A stretch of 64,000 nucleotides of DNA, from the NCBI RefSeq assembly GCF_014529535.1, contig NC_050735.1:12473739-12537738 (forward strand), read 5' to 3'. Of this stretch, positions 34,001-46,340 are shown one piece after another (position 1 is the first letter of the stretch; every line of letters begins with the position of its first letter). The translations under genes and the position numbers were made by a program. Under the pieces are notes generated by a model, which had not been told where the DNA came from, made no database searches, and was given only the letters and a program-made list of their open reading frames with translations. Source of the stretch: Bradysia coprophila (taxonomy: Eukaryota > Arthropoda > Insecta > Diptera > Sciaridae).

Positions 34001-37000
34001 CGTAACATGCTGGCCACGATCGATACGACATGCTCCTCATGTTCGTCGGAGCTGAGCAATCGTTTCTTGTTGCGTTTCGGCGTTTTCATGAACAGCGGGA
34101 ATATCGTGCGCAGACCCAGTATGTCGACGAATTTGTTGCAATTGTCTCTTCCATCAATGCCGGACATTGCATGGTCGAGAACTTTTAGTGAACCGTTGCG
34201 GGACAGTTTCTTTTCGCGTAGCATTACTGAAATTATTGGGAGAAGAAAATTCAATTCAATTCATCGATTCGAAGTGACTGCCAAAATTCTACGATAAAAT
34301 CTGATGAAACGAAAGACAATTAGTGAGTGAGCATTGTATGCTGTAGAAGATAAAAACGAATCAATCACGTTCTTGGTAAATGACGGAAGGCTGATACTAA
34401 CAATAGGTATGGTTGTTTTGTGTGATGGTCTGTGGTTTTCCGTCCGTGTTAGAAATTACCACTTTTACGTTACTGAGTTGAATTCACAGGAACTCACTTC
34501 TATGACATAAAATTCATCTGCGTCATCCACAAAAGGTCACGCTTAACAGCTCAGTAGCGGTTGAGTTTCTAGTGTTCGAGTTAATTCAAAGCTCAACCAC
34601 AGACAGATTGGAACCGATAGAACCGATTTGTAAACAAAGCAAATCTAACTGAATCGGTTCAAGTGAAGTGGATTGTTGAGCTTTAGTAACGGCTTACCGG
34701 CCAAACATGGTTAGGAGAATCAGTTTTTGACTGCTTCTAGTCTCACATCAAGTACATCATAGATGACACTAGCTTACCAAAGTTGCCGTAAAATACTTCG
34801 GAAACGGAAGTGTCCCACAGAGTCATACAATAAGCAGCGAAACTAGAGTAGTAATGATCTAGTACCAAACCCTTCGTGGCTTGTAAAGGCGTAGATTAAT
34901 TATTATTAGTTTATAATTCACTCATAGATGGTCGATTAACCGATTTTTGTGCCATTTTCACATTTTTCTTTGGCTGTGCATTCACAATATCTTTCAAACG
35001 TTGCATTGTTTATCGTTTAGGGAATGCCCTCTTATAGATGTGATACATAATGTGAGCTGACAGCTCAAACTATATGGTGAATCGTATTGTCTGGCGTTTC
35101 ATCTTATCAATCAACTTAAAACAGATAATGACAAGAAATCAATATAAAGGCAAGAGCAACAATAACATCGCCAGCATTCCTGCTGAAAACTCTTGCTTGA
35201 TAAAATGGCATTAAAAGTGTTGTTGCTGTTGACCGTAACGATTTTGCTATTCCAATCGGTTCGCTCTCAAATTGGTTTTGCTACGTTAAATGGAGGTACG
35301 AATGGCGGAGCAGGTGGCCCTACAGTAACTGTGTCTACGGAAGCTGACTTACTAGCTGCTGTACAGGGAAATGACAGACGCATCATACGGATAACAGCTA
35401 ATATTCGAGTCGCTGGCCGTGTTCGTGTTGGATCGAATAAGTCCATTTTGGGAGCTACTGCCAATGCAGGAATAACCAATGGCGGTTTATTTATAGTCGA
35501 CGCAGAGAATGTTATTGTCAGAGGTCTCTTCTTATCGTTTCCCGTTGATCCATTCGATTGTATCGAAATACAGAGATCGTCTCGAGTTTGGGTCGATCAC
35601 AACGAACTGTTTTCCAATAGGAATAATGGCAGAGACTTTTATGACGGTTCGACGGATTGTCTAATTGTTTCGCATTTCAGCGGAGTAAAATTTTCCTTGT
35701 GTTTCAGGTCTTTTCGACATCAATCACGGATCCGATCTGATCACAGCCTCATGGAATCATTTCCACACTCACTACAAAGTCAGTCTGATTGGTAATTCCG
35801 ATGACAATGGATCGGTGGACAGTGGTCGATTACGTGTATCCTTCCATCATAATCGGTTCCGCAATCTTAACTCGCGCGTTCCATCACTTCGTTTCGGTAC
35901 CGCTCACCTTTGGAACAATCTGTTCGAAGACATCGATTCGTCAACAATAAACAGCCGAATGGGAGCCCAAGTTCTCGTCGAAAATAATATTTTCATCAAC
36001 GTACGTCGCACGATCATCACCAATTTGGACAGTCGAGAAGATGGATTTGCCAATGAACGGAATAACGATTGGGGAGTGGCGCATACGTTACGGGGTCCGT
36101 TTATCACACGAACCGGAACGTTCACAAGTGCACCGTACTCCTATCAACTTGATAATGGATTGGGTGCGAATGGAAACATTGCTACGATTGTACGTAATGG
36201 GGCAGGTAAACGAAATTTCTGAGTGATGAACGAGACTGTCAATGAGATTTTCGTGGAATGAAGTGGCGAGTATTGTGTAAACCTTTCCTGTTGTTTTGAT
36301 GTGACCGTTAAGCATAAGAACTATGAACATTTATTCAATAAACAAGGATTTGAACGGGTATGGGAAGTGTTAAGCTATTTAACAATTCAGGGTTACGTGA
36401 CGAGACCAAGTTATTTGAATTAAATTTCGCGTTGTTTTTCGTAAATTTTTCTAAGCTCTATATCTAGAAGCTATAGCAGATAGATCGTAATCACAGAAAG
36501 GCAATGCAAATATTCGGCGAATCATCATAACACACTTATCATCATGAGCTCTTTTAAACAGACAATTTCACAATACAATTTGTAAAGTAAGTAATCAGAT
36601 TTTCGCCTAATCTATACACGCAATAGATATCGTGTATTCATTGACGCCGCGCTGTGATTGCGTGCTCATTTTCGTATACGCTTGTTTAAGTGAAAATCGA
36701 AATGTTCGTCATCGACTGTATATACAGTGCTTTGGACTCATCCCTTAATAACTGAGCCACTCTCAGACTTAGCCATCTATTGCAGACTAGTGCCTCCAAT
36801 ATCGTCTCTTTCTAGTGCCTTTTATTCAATAAGCCAATTGCGCCTTTTGGAAGCCAGGGCGGCACTTTGACCATTAGTCAGGTAGAAGAAATGAATGAGA
36901 AGAGAGTGGGCGTCCGATCACAGACTGTAGGTTTAACGATAAGATAATACAGCAGTTTTGGACTCTGTGTAACATGTCGTTGAATCAGTAACATTTACAC

Positions 37001-39465
37001 TACTGACTTGTATTAGTACATGGATCTCGAGCAACTCGTGTCATGACGTAAGTCTAAAATTATTATGTCGAAAGTTTGAAGTGTCGTTCGATGCACTATC
37101 ATGTATGAGTACGACAACGCAGAAAAATGACGTCAATCAATTTTCAAATCGTAATAAGTGTTTCCACTTAAGCAAAGACTCTCTACAAGTCATAAATACT
37201 ACACAGATGACTCAGTTTCAGATTGCCATAGTAATCCAATGGTTTCGATATTGTGAAACAACATACGAGTATATATGAGTATCTTCTGGCATGTACGTGG
37301 TTCATGTTCTCGATTAAAAATTAACGAAAAATGCTATGAGCATGGTGAGACAATTTGATGATGTCCAATGTTCCCTCGCGGAGTAGGATCAGACGATGAT
37401 AATGCTGAAGCCATTTTGTTCGTAAAAGGTTTCAGTTGAATAAAGTTAATCTCAACCAAATTCGCGTCACAGCTATACCAGTACCAGTACATGCAACTTC
37501 ACTGTCGTCACTGTTACTGTCACAGCAGTGCTCATGTAAACGGATTATAACATAAGTACGAATTATTGCGGTGTCCGAGCTGCAGGCGACTAAGTTACTG
37601 TTAAGAGTCATACGCGCGATTTGTAGTGGTAAAACCGTATAAACACGTTTAAGACAGTGAGGTTGTATGAATGGACCAGCTGGTAGAACAGCTGAACAAA
37701 TTCCATCACGAATTTGTTTGGGGTCTTCACCGTTAACTGTAGGAGAAGCAATGACTCAATTGACTGTTGTTGAGTTACCGTAAGAAACTCCAAAATACAT
37801 AACATGAGTATCTCACGTGACGCAACCAATATGCTCAAACTGCGATCATATTTTGACTACATAATGTGGTTCATATCACACTGTCGGTGGTCAGTTGTAG
37901 TGACAAAGAACTGTGAGTGAGGTCGTGTAAGTTCTGATGTGAATTTCGAGCGCTCTATAGCTCAATTTTAGTGGCTCTCTTACCACATTTATTAAAATTC
38001 AAGAGAGGTTTACTACCGAAGAAAAGCGTTTGTGGCGAGCACACAAACACCAAGGAATAAAATACTGAAGAGAAGAGCTGAGAGTGTCGCAGTCTAAAAC
38101 GTTACATCTAACCGTGCGTCGAAAACCGTACGTTTCCTAATTCAAGCACTTCTTTCGATCCTGCCATCAAATAAAATACCAAAATCCCTGTCATACAATT
38201 GTCCTACAATAGTTTTCCCCTCTCCACAAGAGAAACCACTTTAAATTACTCAGAACAGCACATACAGAACGAACGAGATTACAATTTTGAGACATTTACC
38301 GACGTAGAATTTTGGAAGTAAAGTTATAGTTCAAAGTCATACTACTTACGTTGCATCAATTGAAGTCCCTCTCCGCGCAAAAACCGTTCTCGATTCTCTT
38401 TGGACATCAAAGCCGAACACAAGCAATTGAACAAATTCTCCATAAATTCCTGCTCTTCCGACGTGGCCGGATCGTGTCGCTTGTAAATGGCCAATTGTTG
38501 CAACAGCACATCGATCCCATCCAAAGTGCCCAACAGTAGCCGATTCTCGTTGGTGCTTTGAATCAGAATCGACAGTATTTCACTGCAATACAATTTGTTG
38601 CCATCGAATGGCATCTTAACTTTCAGTCTCTTCAGAATCCACTGCAGCAATCCCTGTTCGGCAATCTCTTTACACATTTCGGGCCGAATTTCGGTCAAAT
38701 TTTCGAATATCGACAATGTGTTGTGCACACCATCCGATTCTTCTTTGACGGTCTCGTCGAGTCGATCTAAATTTTGAATCAATAGCGCGCCGGCCTGTTG
38801 CTTGACAAGGGCGTCTATGAGCACATCGGCTCCCTCCAGACTTTCGTGTAGAATGTCGACGTCGGATAGTTCTTGCAGCAAGTCGATAATAGCAACGCTG
38901 ATGTCGGTGTTTTGATGGGCCAGTAATTCCAACAGACTGGGAATAGCATGTAAATCGACGAGAACGGGATATAAATCTGGAACTGTTGCCACTACTTTCA
39001 GTTCCTGAATCATGCTGTGAAGATCAATTTCGCCTAAGTGAAAAACAAAAGATCAATATGCTGACTGTTCGGCTGCCTTTCAGCCAATTGTTGTCACTTA
39101 CTTTCCATAAACTTCTCCGGATTGTCTGGAAATTTGATTCGCATCTCCTGGTTCCGTAAATTTCGCTTCTCGAACAGTAGCAGCATCTTCTTCAGTCCAT
39201 TTTCGTCCATAATATTGTCCACGGCATCGTCACCGCCCTGATCGACATACTGTAATATCTTCAATCGTTCCTCTTCCGTTATTTGCGGCTCTTTTGTTGA
39301 TTTGATGGCCCGTGTCATTGAATCGACTTTATCCTGTGCCAAGCGTCTCATTTTCTTCGCTCGCTCCAACGCTTCGTCCGGTCGATCTTCATCGTCCGAA
39401 TCATTTTCGTTTGGGCGTTTTGGTGTTTGTTCTGGTTTATAGGAGAGTAGCTCTGCAACATCCAT
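31063..39465 (-). CDS. CTNNBL1: beta-catenin-like protein 1 (spliceosome-associated ARM-repeat protein)
   Basis: Nuclear armadillo-like helical protein that associates with the CDC5L/Prp19 spliceosome complex. Exons on the minus strand: 39465-39102, 39033-38350, 34226-33660 and 31151-31063. All phases fit and the product is 567 aa, close to the human 563. The N-terminus has a basic/acidic stretch (TPKRPNENDSDDED) that may hold a nuclear localisation signal. The middle carries the ARM-like repeats (LVDLHAIPSLLELLAHQNTD, FENLTEIRPEMC). Exon 3 has MLREKKLSRNGSLKVLDHAM and KFVDILGLRTIFPLF. The 29-codon last exon, EYAGNLGEAGDNDWRDQENA.., is isolated by a 2.5 kb repeat-filled intron. Intron 2 (4.1 kb) contains a pectate lyase gene on the other strand. 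Confidence 0.95.
31430..33260. repeat. repeat cluster in CTNNBL1 intron 3
   Basis: Two direct copies of a segment beginning 'aaacaccactgacacagc' (about 31431 and 32619), each followed by an 'atgtcattgtcaag' section, enclose inverted copies of a repeat at about 31880-32190 and 32285-32560. That repeat includes 'catatctcagtgtggatga' and also occurs at 56530-56870 and in part at 12060-12165. A palindromic block follows at 32800-32945 (arms contain TTACAGTCCACAGTTACCAA). Confidence 0.7.
35205..36222 (+). CDS. secreted pectate lyase (polysaccharide lyase family 1)
   Basis: Predicted extracellular enzyme that cleaves de-esterified pectin (polygalacturonate) by beta-elimination. Two exons (35205-35646, 35708-36222) split by a 61-bp intron give 318 aa. 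Residues 1-25 form a signal peptide (KVLLLLTVTILLFQSVRSQ). The right-handed beta-helix signatures are clear: SSRVWVDHNELFS, DFYDGLFDINHGSDLIT (calcium-binding acids), VSLIGNSDDNG, LRVSFHHNRF and NSRVPSLRFGTAHLWNN. The last contains the RxPxxR motif with the catalytic arginine. Overall it resembles ascomycete-type PL1 enzymes as I remember them. A TATA box (TATAAA, 35143-35148) lies about 57 bp upstream of the ATG, and AATAAA lies at 36337-36342. The gene lies wholly inside intron 2 of CTNNBL1 on the opposite strand. All key residues are present, so it is probably active. Confidence 0.93.
36343..38349. other. rest of CTNNBL1 intron 2, no gene seen
   Basis: Between the pectate lyase polyA signal and CTNNBL1 exon 2 (on the minus strand) only short, signature-free frames occur. 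The left part of the intron (34227-35140) is similar in character; it includes a segment (about 34740-34890) that resembles 23638-23740 in phrases such as 'agatgacactag' and 'aaacccttcgtgg'. Confidence 0.5.
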
Positions 39466-40596
39466 GTTAACTGTCTAATTGTTTATGGATGGTATGGTAA
39501 ACGATTGTAATGCTCAAAAATCGCTTTCGCACGTTTTTTGTTGACAAAAAATTATTTGTTTTGACATTTCATTGATTGACGGACTGAGCTGAGCCGACGA
39601 ATTTTCGAGCATGTAACAAAAAGTGTGTGAATTGAATGACATTTTAGGATCGACTGCGATGATGCAGCTGTAGAGTTATTTTATAGACCAGTTAACTCAT
39701 ATAAACAGACAAATGCTATACAGCGTTAAAAGAGCGTAAAAGAGAAAAAAATGACCAGTTACTTAACTGGTCTCGATTGGTGATACGTCAAAATGTGTAT
39801 GGAAAAGTCCAGTTAACTTGGAAGAAACCATTAAATTTAACTGAGCTCGATGGGTGAACACTCTTTTTGATATTCTCTTTTAACGCTCTATAGAATGTTC
39901 TTGGAGAGCGAAAATCAGTTAAATTAAACTGATCTGTGGGTCAGCTGTCAAAACTCATGAATGATGAATAAAAAACATTGAGAAACCGTCCAGTTTCAAT
40001 TTGTATGCAATTCCTTTCATTTTAATGCGTGATCCAGACACACAGATTGGTTAAAATTAAACTGTTAAATCCGTATAAACATTCATCACCAGTTTTATTT
40101 GTATCAGTGAACCAGCTGAATCAAACTAAGGCTGCAATTTGATCGCCCTTAACTGTAAAATAAAGATCTTTTTGAGAATTTTCAACGAATTTGAGGAATT
40201 TCCTATGAGTGCAAAGGGATTTTCTATATTTATCTGCTCCTAGCTAACTATAAAAAATCGGAAATTGTGTGTTAATCCGTTAACATGGGAAATGTCATGT
40301 CGATTAACCTATACAGACTTAAATATGCATCTTAAACTTTTCTATTTAACACGCTTTACATAATGTGGTAATTTGTCAACCATAATCAACGGTCAAGAAT
40401 CAGTTTCCCCTGAAAGTTTAGGTCAGGTCCGCGTCCAGCAATTTTAGAAAGAAAGGCTGACCTGTTATAAACACTTTATTTAGAACTTTCAGGTTTCAGG
40501 TCAGGTTTTACGTGATTAATTCAGGTTTCAGGTCAGGTCAAAATTGATTGATTGAAAACAGGTTCAGATATTGTCAGGTCAAGTTTAGGTGAACCT

Positions 40597-40941
40597 AAAA
40601 TGCTCGTATGGGATGCAACTGTCAGTGATACACTTGCTCCTACATATCTTCATTCATCTTCGTTAAAGACAGGCAGTATGGCAAATAGAGCAGCGACGGA
40701 AAAAAGAAATGATTATAAAAAGTTACCTGCGAGACATTGAGACCATGGTGTGAAGAAGCTGTTAAATTCATCGATAAATTTAGAAAACTGATTCACGCAG
40801 CTACAGGGGAAAAAAGGTCGAAGCAATACTTGAAACAGCTGATGAGGCCATTCAAAGAACCAACGCTGCAAGAGTAATGGGGACATTTGACAGAACAGCA
40901 AAGTTGGATGAAATTTTCTATATTATTTCTAATGATGTATA
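40597..40941 (+). pseudogene. decayed 3' fragment of an RLE-type non-LTR retrotransposon
   Basis: The start encodes GEPKMLVWDATVSDTLAPTY, matching the nuclease segment RSLLWDVTVRDTMAASYI of the intact element at 19-22.2 kb. After frame changes it continues with FIDKFRKLIHAATGEKRSK and ends with AIQRTNAARVMGTFDRTAK.., again parallel to the intact element's C-terminus. Everything upstream (reverse transcriptase, fingers) is missing, as expected of a 5'-truncated insertion. It is a different subfamily, judging by the divergence. Confidence 0.85.
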
Positions 40942-41360
40942 AAATGGTATTAATTGTTTGATTTAAAAAAAATCATTTAAATTTACGATCTCAAGTTTAG
41001 TTTTTTGAATTAATCAAAAATTATAAAATTTGCGCTGTGGATCTAGCTACTAGTGTGACTAGTGGGGGATTTAAAAAGATAAGGCTTAAAAATCGAAATA
41101 TCAGCCAATATTAACCGATTATCAATCGATAAAAGATTGGATATTTAAATAATCGATATTTCATCGAACAGGCCTTCCCATCAGTGAAAAGCGAGTTTCT
41201 TCGAATACATATATTAATTTCTGCAACTGCGCTACGAAAACTGATCTTTTTTTGAAAAGGATTTTCATGTATGCTTTTCGTCACTAGTGGTGAAATGGAT
41301 TTACTTTTCACCACTACTTTTGAACATCTGAACCATTAACCGTAATTAAAAATTCTGTCC

Positions 41361-41437
41361 TGACCAGATTTCGAACCACCGCCACCAAAACCCAATGCTT
41401 ATCGAGCAACGCCTCTAACCATTCGGCTATTGAGATA
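41361..41437 (-). pseudogene. tRNA-like sequence (tRNA relic or SINE head)
   Basis: On the minus strand a good RNA polymerase III A-box-like TAGCCGAATGG (41419-41429) is followed at normal spacing by a B-box-like GGTTCGAAATC (41367-41377). The stems do not pair well enough for a working tRNA, and no CCA-side acceptor match is seen. It could be a degenerate tRNA or the head of a tRNA-derived SINE. Confidence 0.45.
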
Positions 41438-41524
41438 TATAATACATAAATGCATTCTACTTGATCGTTCATACAATATTTCGTTCATGCAGTAGAATGT
41501 ATGTTGAAGGTAGAGTTATGTTTT

Positions 41525-41690
41525 GCATTTCTAAAGTTCATTTTTCGCAGCTTGTTGCAGAAAACGTTGTATGCAACAACGTTGCGAAAGTGGTAGTTTT
41601 TGTCACACGATGTGGTTATCAAACATCATATCTAGTGACAAAAACTATCACTTTTCGCAACTAGTTGCATAAATAACTAGTTCACTTCCT
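41525..41690. repeat. inverted repeat rich in GTTGCA
   Basis: The arms contain GTGGTAGTTTTTGTCAC and its near-complement GTGACAAAAACTATCAC, flanked by repeated 'ttgca' words. Similar words occur around 60280-60430. Confidence 0.6.
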
Positions 41691-42108
41691 CACATCGACA
41701 TAGAAAAGAGTGCGTATTATTGGCACGCACCAAGGTAAATAAAATTTGCAACTTTCCAAGAACATCAAATCTCATCACTCAATACATGCGACCAGACACA
41801 CGACAAATCAAAACACGTAAATAAACAAGTTTTAATTATCGGCAACTAATTGTATACACCGACTGGGGGATACCGTCTTTTTGTTCGACGCTAGTCATAA
41901 TTAAATGAATAAATTACTTATTGGAGAAGTGAATTTTTTTTCAAATTTTAGTTGAAAACGATCAACGTTTTAGTTACGTTTTCGGCTTTACGTTCGTCGC
42001 ATGTGATCTAAACTATTGTGATGTATTCCGAACAATAGAATAGTAAAGATTTCAAAAATTTTAGTTTTGTTTTTGTGTAAACTCTTGACGACTTATAATT
42101 GGTAAATT

Positions 42109-45100
42109 ATGAAAGGAATATTTATTTTGTTGTGTGTTTTGTGTGCGGTTTGGGTTGATGGTCAGTCAGCAGAAGGTAAATGCATCATCTTCTTTTATCG
42201 TTTATTAATAGATACAATAAATACATTTTGTGGTCGCATTAGAGGTAGACCATTGTTAAAATTCTTGTCTTACAACTGTCTGAAATCTCTGTATTAATGC
42301 TTAAAGTCTCTGTTAATGCTTCAGCATTGTGACGACTTGCATTTTTGTTGTGTACCGTTATGACAAATGTCAGGCTTCTAAAACAAGCTATCCAACATAG
42401 TACACCACACAATATTTTTTCCAACGCAGGCGTGAAAATAGTCTTTTTCTCCCCTCCGCTGAAACTTCGTGAGGCCTCTGTTGTGAAAAACGTTGTGTTT
42501 ACATCGGAAAAAATGTTGGAAATTGCATTTTCTCGGGTGACTTGTGACCAGAGCGTAGCGAAATGCAGTTTCCAACTTTTCTTCCCTAGTCGAACAAATA
42601 ACTATTACGGTTTTACTGCGACAATGTATTGCACTTTCCACTGGCATTTAAGCACTTGTAGTAAACTTCAATTCGTAGAGCAAGTAAAGTGCAACATTAA
42701 CACGAATCGACTTCAGCGCAGACTAGCAGACAAAGCACCTAGCAGGGTAATAGAGGTTTTTACACGTCAAATCGAGTAGTATTTTGATACCAATCATACC
42801 ATTAGCAGCCTTAATGGTAATTTTGCAATGACATTAAGAAAGAAAAGGAATGGAAATATTCGCATACTTCGATTAAAGTACTATTGTTTCTATTACCCTG
42901 CTAGGTGCTTTGGTAAGGCAAACATTGCCTTCACTTTATTTACATTCACATATTGAGATTGAGAGTCTAATAAATCTTTTGAAATGAGACTGGGGTTTAC
43001 CACTACTAAACCGGTTGGACGACCTTCAGATTGCAGTATTTTAACATTGTCAGACGTGAGATGTAGGAAATTGTTTAAAACGTGAAATACTTTAGAATCT
43101 TTTAAAGCAAAATGTGCATGTGACGACGTTACCACTTCAGAAGTATATTTAGACATCCAGTTCATAACTTATCACAATTTCAACATTTTCAGGTTGATAT
43201 AATTGTAGAACATTGGACCATGCAGGTAACAATTAGGAGTGATCTTCTAACCCAAATTCAATATGCAACAATTTTAAACTTTAGGAATTTTCATAGAATT
43301 AGATAGGGCTTGGTGTCCTGAGCCTTAGTACGAAACACTACCTCTATTGCAGGGCGTTTAGGCTTTGGTTCGATCTGCGACACAATTAAAAACGCCTCTC
43401 GATGTTTCACATTAACATGCAGCTCAAAGGTCGGGTCTCATCAGCCATCGTGCCGGGTACTGATAGAATTTCCACAAGAGCAAATCTAGTAAATCATAAT
43501 TTAAATGAAATGTCCATTCGTCACTAACCTTGCCGACTCGTAGCGGGTCGGTGGTGACCACACAAGCTAAACAGACTTGCTTGTATTTTTAATCTTTTTT
43601 CGATGCATGATTTCTTTCGTCATTCAATGAACAATCTGTTAATGATTCATCTAGTCATCCCAAGTCCTAAGTGACGGTGGCACCATATTTCAAAAACAGC
43701 TCTGTGGTTTTTTCTAAATGAAGTCTTCGTGAAGAAGTACATACCGAATCATCTCAAAAAAACGAGAAGTTGTTGCTTCGAATTAGTTTTTTAGATCAAA
43801 ACGTGTTACTAAGCATAGGTCAAGCGAAAGATTCATTTAGCGAACGGGTTTTAAATTCACAGGTGAAAGATGTACCACTCGATCTGGTCAGTCTGGTATT
43901 TGCTCAAAAATTTCTGCATGCATTCCTGTTCAGAATGACATACGCCGACGAGTTACAAACCATGTCGTATGCGGATATGACGGATTTGTGCAGATCGTTT
44001 GCTGTCCGAGCGCAGAGCCGGTGACTGTACCAACAAGGCAACCGATTTCGACACGCATCAGTGCCAGAAGTATATAGATTGAACTTTCAGCTAATTGTGC
44101 ATCCGAATCGATTTTAACCAAATTTCTAATCGTGCAGAATGTGACGAGTACAACGAATTTTCATTCAATAAGATTTACGTATCAAATACATTCGGACCGC
44201 CAGTGGAAAAGAAAGTGTCGAACTGTGCATTCACAGCAGTGCCGTTAATTGTGGGCGGCACAGAAGCCAAAATTCGAGAATTCCCTCACATGGTAAGGTG
44301 GAAGGAAATAATTTATTTTGAAAATTTACTCACGAATTTCGATCTTAGGCCTTGATTGGATTTGAAGATGGGACCAGCATTCATTGGGACTGCGGTGGTA
44401 CACTGATCAGCGAGCAGTACGTTCTGAGTGCGGCTCATTGCTTCGACACACGAGACTAGTGAGTTTAAAGTTAGAGTAGCTGGACATAACGACTCTTCAA
44501 TTTTCACAAATAATTTCAGTGGCCCAGCCAAGTACGTTCGATTAGGCGAGTACGACCAAAATCGCGTTGACGATGGCACAGCGATCGATCTCCGTATAAT
44601 TCAGAGTATTCCACATCCCGAATACCGATATCCAATACAGTACAATGACATCGGCTTATTCAAGCTGGAACGAAGAGTTGAACTAAGTGGCGCAATTCGA
44701 CCGGCATGTTTACCGCAAGTTTCGGCTGTTCCCACTAAAACTGCTATTGCATCTGGATGGGGAACAGTCACCTGGAGAGGCAAGCAGAGTAATGTGCTGC
44801 TGAAGGTAGTTCTGGACATGTTTTCGCAGACGGAATGCAACAGCACTTATAGAACCGACATCAATCGAAAACTGAACAGAGGTATAATGGAAGAGAGTCA
44901 AGTCTGTGCTGGTTCTCATACCGAAGAAAAGGACAGTTGTCAGGGCGATTCTGGCGGGTAAGTTGACGGATATTTTGATGAAGATTGTGTTTACAATTTG
45001 TTGTGTCACATACAGACCACTTCAAATTTATCACTCGACTCACTCATGCAGCTACACTGTCGTTGGTGTCACGTCGTTCGGAAAGGCTTGCGGCACGATT

Positions 45101-45175
45101 GGAACTCCTGGTGTTTATACTAGAGTTTTTGCCTATTTGAATTGGATTGAAAAAATTGTTTGGCCAAATCAGTAA
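42109..45175 (+). CDS. CLIP-domain trypsin-like serine protease (snake-like, CLIPC type)
   Basis: Secreted zymogen of extracellular protease cascades (Toll activation, melanization or development). Six exons (42109-42175, 43863-44069, 44138-44292, 44349-44458, 44520-44957, 45016-45175) give 378 aa with consistent phases. Exon 1 is a signal peptide ([20 protein letters not shown]). Exon 2 is a six-cysteine CLIP domain running from [13 protein letters not shown] to [16 protein letters not shown]. The linker ends VPL before IVGG, so activation is predicted after Leu, as in Snake and other CLIPC proteases. The triad is present: LSAAHC (His), YNDIGLF (Asp), GDSGGP (Ser). Asp in [10 protein letters not shown] predicts trypsin-like specificity. 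AATAAA occurs at 45180-45185. Intron 1 (1.7 kb) holds a 182-bp MITE. Confidence 0.93.
42731..42912. mobile_element. MITE, CAAAGCACCTAGCAGGG family, 182 bp
   Basis: The ends are perfect inverted copies of at least CAAAGCACCTAGCAGGGTAA, lying in intron 1 of the CLIP protease. I could not see a clear target duplication. One end of the same family occurs at about 27969. Confidence 0.8.
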
Positions 45176-45331
45176 ACGGAATAAACGACATGACTCTTCG
45201 GATGTGTGAACCCTAAAAAATTTCATTTTTTACAATAATTGGGCCAGTGAATAAGAGCAAAAAAATTTTGTTTTTTTTGTTTTCCACTCTATGAACTGAA
45301 CGAAATCGTAATAAAACGAAAATGGTTTCGA

Positions 45332-45428
45332 CACAGCACTGCTCCTAGCATGAACATTAGAAAATACTCGGTAAGATAGATGACTTGACACTTGTCAAGT
45401 CAGTGTTAATGCTAGGACGAGTGCTGTG
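45332..45428. mobile_element. 97-bp MITE, CACAGCACTG family, 7-bp target duplication
   Basis: Inverted ends CACAGCACTGCTCCTAGCAT and near-complement are flanked by a perfect 7-bp duplication GTTTCGA (45325-45331, 45429-45435). A divergent relative seems to lie at about 50292-50508 ('tagcac..cttctagcattcaca'). It lies about 150 bp after the protease gene's stop codon. Confidence 0.85.
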
Positions 45429-46340
45429 GTTTCGAGCAAGTAAAGTAGTAATATTATAATGCTTCCACCAAACTACACAGCTCCTACTGATCATTATTTG
45501 TACACAGACGTGTGATATAGATATTTATGCAGCTCAGCATCATAACATGAAAAATTGTCTGGTGGCCAATACACCTGAATTATGAAGAAGTTATGTATTT
45601 TGATGCATGACATTACAACAGTATTTGGGTTGACGGTCATCCATCCATCTACTCACTAAATAAACAATGATGACTGAGTAATAGTTATTTGTGCAACACC
45701 GCATCATGTTCGAAACCTATGAACCTTATATAGATGGCTCTGTTGCATAAATCGTTGTTTGTTGCTCGTAAGATTTTTTTTGAACTAGTCTCATATCAGA
45801 AACAGGCAACAAAAATAGTTCATTTAATTGCGAAAAAATCAAATAGCTGTTTGACCTGACCCCATAAATAATTGGTAGTCCTACGCGCACGGAATTTCGA
45901 AAACCGAAGCTTTAATGAATTTTTCATGTATTTTTATATGGACAAATCAGAGCTGAAAATCTAGTTCTTCATTTTTGTTTAGAAAAATATTTAATCTACA
46001 AATAGTCACCAGAGTCGACAGAATGAGAAGCTAAACAAATAACTAAGCCACTTATTCGAGTATTTATTTAATCAATCAATATAAACCCATCGCGATGATT
46101 ACCATCGCCGTAATGAAGTGATGTTTATATTAAAAATCATCAGAAGATTTGTTCATTTATCGTATGGATATAAACATCCAAAAAACAAAATTTAGACAGA
46201 TAGTCTCGCATCAAATGTCGACATCAAGATTATGCGGCCAATCAATTGCGTTTGGTGTAACCTCAATGAAGTCTGTTAATGGCACTCGAAGATTTGTGTT
46301 TTCCCGTATCTGAATACAAGTTTACAGCGTTGACAGTATG

